From assembly GCF_015775975.1 (NCBI RefSeq), contig NZ_CP064056.1:1054001-1118000 (forward strand): a stretch of 64,000 bases of DNA. The letters run 5' to 3'. Position numbers and translations under genes: made by a program. Positions 56,057 through 64,000 of the stretch are shown one piece after another (within the stretch, counting starts at the first letter, position 1; every line of letters starts with the position of its first letter). The notes beneath the pieces are model-generated. The model had not been told where the DNA came from. It saw only the letters and a list, made by a program, of their open reading frames with translations, and made no database searches. This stretch comes from Staphylococcus lloydii. GTDB lineage: Bacteria > Bacillota > Bacilli > Staphylococcales > Staphylococcaceae.

Positions 56057-57058
56057 TTATTTTTTGCTAAATTTAAATAATGCTACAATACTGCTAACTA
56101 CTGCCAATGTACCACCTAAAATTAGTCCTAATTTTTTAAGCATTTGAGGACTAGTAAATTCTTTATAAGCTAAGACTAAGTTTTGAGGTCTTTCTGCTAA
56201 TCTACGCATGAAATAGCTAAACCAATCATCACCAAAAGGTACATATATACAGAAGTTATAACCTTCTTTGGCAATTTCTTCCGCTAGTTCTGATCTAAAA
56301 CCATATAACATTTGGAATTCATATTGTTCTTTTTCGATATGATTGTCTTTAACGAATTGTTTAACGTGATTTATAATAGCGTCATCATGTGTTGCGATAG
56401 AAGTTACATGGTTACAATTTAATAATCGCTTTTCGATTATATCTATGTAATTTTTGTCTATTTCTTCTTTGGTTTGGTAGGCAATAAATTCATTTTCTTT
56501 ATAAGCGCCTTTGACTAAACGTAAACGTAAATCAGGATATTTATCTATTAAAGCTTCAGCCCTAAATAAATAGGCTTGAATTACTGTTCCTACATTTTTA
56601 AATTCACCTTTTAAACGGTCAACGGTTTGGATTACTCCAAATAATGATTCATATTTTTCGGTATCTATGTTTATATGCATATTATTAAATTCATTTGCTT
56701 TTAATAATATTTCTCTTAAATTTTTATAAGCGAGGTCTAAATCGAACTCTGCACCTAATTGACTAATTTTAATAGACATATGTGCATCTAAATTATGGTC
56801 ATAAATAGCATACATAACTTCTAAAATTCGATCTTTAGCTTGAATTGCTTCACCTTCATTAGCAACATATTCACCTAAATTATCTACTGTAACAACGATT
56901 CCCTTGTCGTTGAGTCGTCGTATCGTTTCCAATAACATTGGAATTGTGTTGCCAGCTACTACTTTTTTTGCACCAAACATGGGTCCTAATTTTTTCGCAG
57001 TAGCGTTTAAAAATTGACTATTAGATAAAGCAATAAAGAAATCTTTCACGATTGGCAT
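56057..57058 (-). CDS. putA: proline dehydrogenase, monofunctional
   Basis: 333 residues from the ATG at 57058 (GGAGG upstream). It has the TIM-barrel PRODH motifs DLRLRLVKGAYKE, QFQML-like YEFQMLYGFRSELA and a FAD-contact segment YVPFGDDWFSYFMRRLAERP. It oxidises proline to pyrroline-5-carboxylate and passes electrons to the quinone pool. The C-terminus ends in a hydrophobic helix LGLILGGTLAVVSSIVALF and a lysine tail, which may anchor it to the membrane. Confidence 0.93.
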   Translation of the reverse strand: MPIVKDFFIALSNSQFLNATAKKLGPMFGAKKVVAGNTIPMLLETIRRLNDKGIVVTVDNLGEYVANEGEAIQAKDRILEVMYAIYDHNLDAHMSIKISQLGAEFDLDLAYKNLREILLKANEFNNMHINIDTEKYESLFGVIQTVDRLKGEFKNVGTVIQAYLFRAEALIDKYPDLRLRLVKGAYKENEFIAYQTKEEIDKNYIDIIEKRLLNCNHVTSIATHDDAIINHVKQFVKDNHIEKEQYEFQMLYGFRSELAEEIAKEGYNFCIYVPFGDDWFSYFMRRLAERPQNLVLAYKEFTSPQMLKKLGLILGGTLAVVSSIVALFKFSKK

Positions 57059-57290
57059 TTTCATTCCTCCTAACAATAACTCTATTTATAATAGTGTATC
57101 ATGAATTTAATAGGGAAGAAAACGTTCACAAATATTTATTATACTAATTATATAACATATTACACAATATTGGATAATTTGACTATAACAGAAATGATTG
57201 CCTTGATTACGGGATAAAAAATGGTAATTTAGAGTAATTATTTGATACAATTAAGATAATGAAATATTACGAGAAGGAGAAGTATACGAT

Positions 57291-58118
57291 ATGTGGAAGT
57301 GGGAAACTGAAAACGAAGCCAAAGGTGTAATTGTAATCGTACATAACATGTTAGAACATACTGGTAGATATGCCTATTTAATAACTATGCTTCGTCGTAA
57401 TGGATATCACGTAATTATGGGTGATTTACCAGGCCAAGGCCAAACTTCACGTTCCAATAAAGGTCAAATTAAAAACTTTGATGTATATCATGAAAATGTC
57501 TTGGAATGGATAAAGATTGCAAACGAATATAAAATTCCAACGTATGTTATTGGTGTCGGTTTAGGTGGGTTAATTATGCTAAATCTACTCGAACGTGTGG
57601 AAGTTCCAATAGAAGGCTTAGCATTAATTTCTCCGATATTAGAATTCAAAAAAAGTGGAAAATCACGTAAAGATAAAATAGTCGCTAACGTTAGTAATAT
57701 TGCAAAAGATACACGTTTTAAAGTAGGCATCGATGCCAATGATCTAACGCGTAATGCAGAAGTAATCGAAGAAACTTTAGAAGACCAATTAATGTTAACT
57801 AAGGTAACCTATCATTGGTATAAACAAGTCTGTGAAGTAATGAAAGAAACCGTAACACACCTAACAGATATCGATAAAATACCATTATTATTAATGTATG
57901 GTACTGAAGATAAAGTTGCTGATACTAAACTTATGGAAGAAATTAAAGCAAAAGTGAAGTCTGATGAACTATACTTTAAAGCATGGGAAGGTTTATATCA
58001 CGAAGTGCACAACGAACCCGAAAGAGATGAAGTAATGCGTTATATACTGTCATTTTTAAATAATAGTTCTAGTGCAATGGGCTTTATTATAGATGACGAA
58101 AATAACGTGAATAACTAG
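57291..58118 (+). CDS. lysophospholipase-like alpha/beta-hydrolase, nucleophile apparently missing
   Basis: 275 residues. The family features are VIVHNMLEHTGRYAYLITML (near HGxxEHSGRY) and GDLPGQGQTSR. The nucleophile elbow is IGVGLGGLIMLNLLE (about 83-97), so the expected G-x-S-x-G reads G-V-G-L-G without serine. Late residues LLMYGTEDKVAD and LYHEVHNEPERDEV keep the acid and histidine. A non-catalytic or altered enzyme is likely (inference). AGAAGGAG precedes the ATG. Confidence 0.8.
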   Translation: MWKWETENEAKGVIVIVHNMLEHTGRYAYLITMLRRNGYHVIMGDLPGQGQTSRSNKGQIKNFDVYHENVLEWIKIANEYKIPTYVIGVGLGGLIMLNLLERVEVPIEGLALISPILEFKKSGKSRKDKIVANVSNIAKDTRFKVGIDANDLTRNAEVIEETLEDQLMLTKVTYHWYKQVCEVMKETVTHLTDIDKIPLLLMYGTEDKVADTKLMEEIKAKVKSDELYFKAWEGLYHEVHNEPERDEVMRYILSFLNNSSSAMGFIIDDENNVNN

Positions 58119-58127
58119 TTGCATTGT

Positions 58128-58187
58128 AGATTGAACATTAAATAGCTGTGATATTATTATTGCTTATTTTAATGTTCAATCTTTTTT
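58128..58187 (+). terminator. terminator of the lysophospholipase-like gene
   Basis: AGATTGAACATTAAATA and TATTTTAATGTTCAATCT (one bulge) with six Ts. Confidence 0.85.
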
Positions 58188-58198
58188 AATAAAATATT

Positions 58199-58273
58199 AT
58201 GTGAAAAAAATCACAAAAACTATTGTGTTCTGTTTGAGAAAGTGCTAAATTAACATTGTGAAAAAAATCACAA
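58199..58273 (+). promoter_or_regulatory. ldh promoter between two Rex operators
   Basis: Rex boxes lie at 58199-58216 (ATGTGA-AAAAAA-TCACAA, one base off) and 58256-58273 (TTGTGA-AAAAAA-TCACAA, perfect palindromic consensus). Between them are TTGTGT (58223-58228), 17 bases, and an extended -10 TGC-TAAATT (58246-58251). The second box covers the start of transcription. Rex is released by high NADH, so ldh should be induced when respiration stops. Confidence 0.85.
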
Positions 58274-58295
58274 ATAAAATGATAGGTGTGATCTT

Positions 58296-59243
58296 ATGGA
58301 ATATACAAAAAGTAACAAAATAGTTTTAATAGGTGACGGAGCGGTAGGTTCCAGTTATGCTTATACATTAGTAACTCAAGGGATTGTAGACGAATTATCA
58401 ATTATAGATGTAAATGAAGAAAGAGTTGCGGGTGATATTCAAGATTTAGCGCATGCCTCTGCATTATGTGCTAAAAAGACCAATTTAAAAGTTGGCACTT
58501 ATGAAGATTGTGCTGATGCTGACATCGTAGTGATTACAGCTGGCGTTAATCAAAAACCTCATGAAACGAGATTAGATTTGGTGACAAAAAATACCGAAAT
58601 ATATAAAGATATTATCTCTAATATTATGGCACATAATTTTTCAGGTATATTTATCATAGCAACTAATCCTGTAGATATTATGACTTATGTGACAAAGAAA
58701 CTTTCTGGTTTTCCTAAAGAAAAAGTGATGGGTTCAGGCACGGTGCTTGATAGTGCACGTTTTAGACATGAATTAGCGCTATTAACTGGTATTGCTCCTA
58801 CTAATATAGATGCACAAATTATTGGTGAACATGGTGATTCTGAATTGGCTGTATGGTCCAACGTACAAATTGCTGGACAATCTTTAGATAAATATAGAAC
58901 ACATTATCCACTAACTGAAAATGAATTAAACCAAGCATATATTAATACTAAAGAAGCTGCATATCATATTATTAAAGCAAAAGGCGCGACATGTTATGGT
59001 ATTGCCATGGCCTTAACAGAAATCACAGTTGCCATTTTAAGTAATCAAAATAAAGTTTTGACAGTTTCAAGCTATTTAGAAAATAATGATGTATATATCG
59101 GGGTGCCAACGTTAATAAATAGAAATGGCGCAATGCAAATATATGAAGTTGTGTTGAATAGTATGGAAGAACAACAATTTAAAGATTCCATATTAATTTT
59201 AAAAGATACTCTTAAAAAATTAAGTAATTACTTTATTGCATAA
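58296..59243 (+). CDS. ldh: L-lactate dehydrogenase
   Basis: 315 residues. The NAD motif IVLIGDGAVGSSYAYTL opens the chain, the substrate loop has NQKPHETRLDLV, and the catalytic histidine is in GEHGDSELAVWS (about 178). It turns pyruvate into lactate and regenerates NAD. Two Rex boxes frame its promoter. Staphylococci may hold more than one ldh; which paralogue this is cannot be told here. Confidence 0.95.
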   Translation: MEYTKSNKIVLIGDGAVGSSYAYTLVTQGIVDELSIIDVNEERVAGDIQDLAHASALCAKKTNLKVGTYEDCADADIVVITAGVNQKPHETRLDLVTKNTEIYKDIISNIMAHNFSGIFIIATNPVDIMTYVTKKLSGFPKEKVMGSGTVLDSARFRHELALLTGIAPTNIDAQIIGEHGDSELAVWSNVQIAGQSLDKYRTHYPLTENELNQAYINTKEAAYHIIKAKGATCYGIAMALTEITVAILSNQNKVLTVSSYLENNDVYIGVPTLINRNGAMQIYEVVLNSMEEQQFKDSILILKDTLKKLSNYFIA

Positions 59244-59397
59244 TCCTTAAAATAATTTTAAAATGTGTATAAGATTAATTTTAATAAAAAATGTAATTTT
59301 TAATAAATGTTAAGTTTACGTCTATTAAAAATTTGTGCATTGATTTAAAATTAATTTTACATGTTTTACTATATATTTTTTATATGGGGGAATTGTT

Positions 59398-59799
59398 ATG
59401 GGGAAGGCGATAGATAATAAGGTTGCAAATGTCTTGAATTTGAACCAAATTTTAGAGGAAATTGAAGCTATTTTCAAAAGCATTAAGAAAGAATATAAAA
59501 TGTCTAAAGAAGAGATTTTAATCTTACTTACGCTCTGGAAAGAAGGTTCAATGACTTTAAAGCAAATGGATGAATTTGTACACATCAAATCATATAAACG
59601 TACACGTACGTATAATGATTTAGTTGAGAAGAAGTGGATTATAAAAGAGAGACCTCAAAACGATGAACGTACAGTTATTATTCATTTTAACGACAAGTTA
59701 GAAGATGAAAGGGAACATCTTTTAAACTTTATCATTGGTGAAATTAATTCGAGAAAAGCAAGTTTTCAGGAAAGTTTAACTGCCATTTTAAACTTATAG
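59398..59799 (+). CDS. rot: Rot, SarA-family winged-helix regulator
   Basis: 133 residues, the same length as S. aureus Rot. The DNA-binding part reads [20 protein letters not shown], then [20 protein letters not shown] and [12 protein letters not shown] of the wing. In S. aureus Rot represses exotoxins and activates surface and immune-evasion genes, and is blocked by RNAIII. The order ytqB-rot matches S. aureus. ATGGGGGA precedes the ATG. Confidence 0.9.
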   Translation: MGKAIDNKVANVLNLNQILEEIEAIFKSIKKEYKMSKEEILILLTLWKEGSMTLKQMDEFVHIKSYKRTRTYNDLVEKKWIIKERPQNDERTVIIHFNDKLEDEREHLLNFIIGEINSRKASFQESLTAILNL

Positions 59800-59866
59800 G
59801 AAAATAAGCGATTTTGTAACGAAGAATTAAACATAACAGCCTATTTATGCATAAAGTCATAAATAA

Positions 59867-59903
59867 AAAGATTGTTATCACATGAAGTGATTACAATCTT
59901 TTT
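59867..59903. terminator. bidirectional terminator between rot and ytqB
   Basis: AAAGATTGT and ACAATCTTT with inner ATCAC/GTGAT, T-runs both ways. Confidence 0.88.
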
Positions 59904-59911
59904 CTGTTTAT

Positions 59912-61422
<1,511 letters not shown>

Positions 61423-61528
61423 TTAACATTTTCCTTTCTAAAATCATTATAGTTAAAGATTTTAACATATTTTGTGTTATATTGTTTACTGTAGTTTTAG
61501 AAAAATTAAAAGTAGAGGGGCTTTTAAT

Positions 61529-62707
61529 ATGAATATGCCTAGATCAGTATGGTGGTTAGTTATTGGTATGGCATTAAATATAACTGGCTCAAGTTTTCTA
61601 TGGCCATTAAACACAATTTACATGAATCACGAATTACATAAAAGTTTAACAGTAGCAGGTTTTGTGCTACTTATTAATTCGTTTGGTATGGTAATTGGAA
61701 ATTTATTAGGTGGTACGTTTTTCGATAAATACGGAGGCTATCGAACAATTATGACGGGGACAGTCATCTGTTTGATCAGTACCACATTACTGAATTTCTT
61801 TCATGGTTGGCCATGGTATGCGGTTTGGTTAGTTTGTCTAGGCTTTGGTGGTGGCTTAATAATTCCTGCAATTTACGCTATGGCCGGGGCAGTTTGGCCT
61901 AATGGTGGTAGACAAACATTTAATGCTATTTATTTAGCTCAAAACATAGGTGTAGCACTTGGTGCTGCATTAGGTGGTTTCGTTGCAGAAATTAGTTTTA
62001 ATTATATTTTTATTGCAAACTTAATTATGTATGTATTATTCGCATTTGTAGCTGTGTTTAACTTCAATATTGAGCTAGAAGTTAAAGTTAAACCAAATGA
62101 AACATTTAAAATATTTTCAAAACAATATAGACCACAGTTTATCTCGTTATTGTTGTTATGTTCGATGTTTATCATTTGTTGGATTGCATATATTCAATGG
62201 GAAAGTACAATTGCGTCATTTACACAACACTTAAATATTTCGATGAGACAATACAGTTTATTATGGACAGTAAATGGCATATTAATATTAGTCGCACAAC
62301 CATTTATTGCCCCAATTATTCGACTGTTAAAAGGAAACTTAGTTCACCAAATGTTCGTCGGCATAGTCATATTTATGTTGTGCTTTTTCGTTACAAGCTT
62401 TGCCGAGCAATTTTCAATTATGATGATTGGCATGGTCATCCTTAGTCTAGGCGAAATGTTTGTCTGGCCAGCAGTACCGACAATCGCAAATAAATTGGCG
62501 CCACACGGTAAAGAGGGATCCTTCCAAGGCTATGTCAATTCAGCTTCCACGGTAGGGAAAGCATTAGGGCCTTTACTAGGTGGTGTCATCGTTGATACTT
62601 TCAATATCAGTGCGATGTTTATTGGCATGATAGTATTGCTATTTATAGCGCTAATATTTCTTTATGTTTTTGGCAAAAGTTTCTATCGAAAAGATGGTGC
62701 TTCTTAA
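61529..62707 (+). CDS. MFS transporter
   Basis: 392 residues from the ATG at 61529 (GTAGAGGGG upstream). Twelve predicted membrane helices, with the MFS loop GTFFDKYGGYRTIM between helices 2 and 3 and GPLLGGVIVDTF late. It is of the drug:H+ antiporter or sugar-efflux type; no substrate can be named. Located between ytqA and leuS as in S. aureus. Confidence 0.85.
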   Translation: MNMPRSVWWLVIGMALNITGSSFLWPLNTIYMNHELHKSLTVAGFVLLINSFGMVIGNLLGGTFFDKYGGYRTIMTGTVICLISTTLLNFFHGWPWYAVWLVCLGFGGGLIIPAIYAMAGAVWPNGGRQTFNAIYLAQNIGVALGAALGGFVAEISFNYIFIANLIMYVLFAFVAVFNFNIELEVKVKPNETFKIFSKQYRPQFISLLLLCSMFIICWIAYIQWESTIASFTQHLNISMRQYSLLWTVNGILILVAQPFIAPIIRLLKGNLVHQMFVGIVIFMLCFFVTSFAEQFSIMMIGMVILSLGEMFVWPAVPTIANKLAPHGKEGSFQGYVNSASTVGKALGPLLGGVIVDTFNISAMFIGMIVLLFIALIFLYVFGKSFYRKDGAS

Positions 62708-62774
62708 TTGTTATCATAACAATTAAGGTTAATTTTTCTACTTGAAAATCGTCAGGTTTTACAATATTATTAAT

Positions 62775-62990
62775 AGAGTATAGGAGTAGTAACTTATCAA
62801 ACTTTTCTGCAGAGAGCTAGGTTGGTGTGAACTAGTGTTAAGTTTTAAGTGAACTTACCAATCGTAAAAATTGATTTTATAAATAACATCTCTAACTATT
62901 TAATTAAGTGAGTGCACTTTTAAAGTGAACGAGGGTGGTACCGCGGCTAATGTCGTCCCTTTAATATGCTAAATAGTTTGAGGTGTTCTT
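62775..62990 (+). ncRNA. T-box leader of leuS
   Basis: Stem I features GAGAGCTAGGTTGGTGTGAA are followed by GTGAACTTACC, with a likely CTT (Leu) specifier, and the conserved T-box AGGGTGGTACCGCG at 62932-62945. Uncharged tRNA-Leu should hold the antiterminator open. The specifier assignment is by eye. Confidence 0.93.
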
Positions 62991-63012
62991 TTTATGAATA
63001 GGAGGAAACATT

Positions 63013-64000
63013 GTGAATTATAATCATAATGATATTGAAAGAAAGTGGCAACAATATTGGGAAGAAAATAAAACATTTAAAACGAGCGATAATTTCGGTC
63101 AAAAGAAATTTTATGCGCTAGATATGTTCCCGTATCCATCTGGTGCTGGTTTACACGTAGGACACCCAGAAGGTTATACAGCAACTGACATCGTTTCTCG
63201 TTATAAAAGAATGCAAGGTTATAATGTGTTACACCCTATGGGCTGGGATGCATTTGGTTTGCCAGCTGAACAGTATGCATTAGACACTGGTAATAATCCA
63301 AGAGCCTTTACTCAAAAAAATGTGAATACATTCAAGCGACAAATTAAAGAACTAGGCTTTAGTTACGATTGGGATAGAGAAATCAATACGACTGATCCAG
63401 AGTATTATAAATGGACGCAATGGATTTTTATTCAACTTTATAACAAAGGTTTAGCATATGTGGATGAAGTTGCAGTTAACTGGTGTCCGGCATTAGGAAC
63501 GGTTTTATCAAATGAAGAAGTAATCGATGGCGTATCAGAACGTGGTGGTCACCCAGTATACAGACGACCTATGAAACAATGGGTGTTAAAGATTACTGCT
63601 TATGCTGATAGATTGTTAGAGGATTTAGATGACTTAGACTGGCCAGAATCAATTAAAGACATGCAACGTAACTGGATAGGTCGTTCAGAAGGTGCTGCTG
63701 TTACATTTAATGTTGAAAGTACACAAGACAATATAGAAGTCTTTACTACAAGACCAGATACAATTTATGGTGCGACTTTCTTAGTGCTAAGTCCAGAACA
63801 TGAATTAGTAAATGAAATTACGACACCTGATAAAGAAGAAGCTATTAAAGCTTATCAAGAAGAAGCGGCTAAAAAGTCAGACTTAGAACGTACAGGTTTA
63901 TCTAAAGAAAAATCAGGCGTATTTACGGGTGCCTATGCTACAAATCCATTATCAGGTGAACAAGTCCCAGTTTGGATAGCTGACTATGTATTATCAACTT
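63013..64000 (+). CDS. leuS: leucyl-tRNA synthetase, N-terminal part
   Basis: The GTG at 63013 lies behind TAGGAGG and the frame is open to the window end (about 329 residues seen). The class I HIGH region is [20 protein letters not shown], followed by [16 protein letters not shown]. The zinc and editing insert begins in the visible part ([23 protein letters not shown]). It charges tRNA-Leu; expression is controlled by the T-box upstream. The gene is cut by the window, not broken. Confidence 0.97.
   Translation, partial: MNYNHNDIERKWQQYWEENKTFKTSDNFGQKKFYALDMFPYPSGAGLHVGHPEGYTATDIVSRYKRMQGYNVLHPMGWDAFGLPAEQYALDTGNNPRAFTQKNVNTFKRQIKELGFSYDWDREINTTDPEYYKWTQWIFIQLYNKGLAYVDEVAVNWCPALGTVLSNEEVIDGVSERGGHPVYRRPMKQWVLKITAYADRLLEDLDDLDWPESIKDMQRNWIGRSEGAAVTFNVESTQDNIEVFTTRPDTIYGATFLVLSPEHELVNEITTPDKEEAIKAYQEEAAKKSDLERTGLSKEKSGVFTGAYATNPLSGEQVPVWIADYVLST

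Overview
The window is chromosomal DNA of a Staphylococcus. It is AT-rich and low-GC, and carries staphylococcal marker genes: the TRAP homologue, the Rot regulator, the SigS sigma factor with its partner EcfX, the SagB glucosaminidase and a YSIRK-type signal peptide. The species cannot be fixed from the sequence. The capsule locus, the YSIRK protein and an extra L-lactate dehydrogenase make it look different from S. aureus (inference).

Layout. 1-5.7 kb: the 3' end of ecsB, traP on the opposite strand, then hemE-hemH-hemY (the coproporphyrin-dependent heme branch) and a degenerate alpha/beta-hydrolase. 5.9-6.7 kb: eight tRNA genes (fMet, Asp, Phe, His, Gly, Asn, Glu, Ser). 6.7-8.9 kb: accessory DNA behind tRNA-Ser with the last 31 codons of a phage integrase, a broken gene, an ATP-grasp gene and a phage-like small membrane protein. 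9-18 kb: an HD-domain protein, a pentapeptide-repeat protein, a small hydrophilic protein, a TarM/TagE-like glycosyltransferase, an 1129-residue secreted YSIRK protein with two duplicated modules, and a frameshifted NAD(P)-binding oxidoreductase. 18.1-31.4 kb: a small-RNA candidate, an unusual leader region and an eleven-gene capsule operon: chain-length/tyrosine-kinase/phosphatase control (capABC), 4,6-dehydratase (capD), flippase, polymerase, O-acetyltransferase, epimerase, UDP-sugar dehydrogenase, glycosyltransferase, phosphoglycosyl transferase, sugar N-acetyltransferase and aminotransferase. The enzyme set predicts a repeat unit started on diacetyl-bacillosamine with an (amino)uronic acid added. 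31.4-33.9 kb: an AraC-family regulator and then 1.65 kb without coding sequence, holding at least five terminator-ended non-coding units on both strands.

33.9-64 kb is core genome: menE-menC, yidD, a Nudix hydrolase and an esterase, pckA with a cre-like operator, metK behind a SAM riboswitch, an aldo/keto reductase, two fluoride channels, a transaldolase-family enzyme, a second AraC paralogue, sigS-ecfX, sagB, an orphan OpuCC-like lipoprotein followed by a 25-residue membrane peptide, an FAD protein with an internal tandem duplication, ribDEBAH behind an FMN riboswitch, proline dehydrogenase, a catalytically incomplete lysophospholipase-like protein, ldh between two Rex boxes, rot, the tRNA-modification pair ytqA-ytqB, an MFS transporter, and a T-box leader before leuS, which runs off the window.

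The least explained parts are the multi-RNA gap at 32.2-33.9 kb, a pair of look-alike small RNAs (one before the capsule operon, one in that gap), the capsule chemistry, the secreted YSIRK protein with its neighbouring glycosyltransferase, and the 25-residue peptide.
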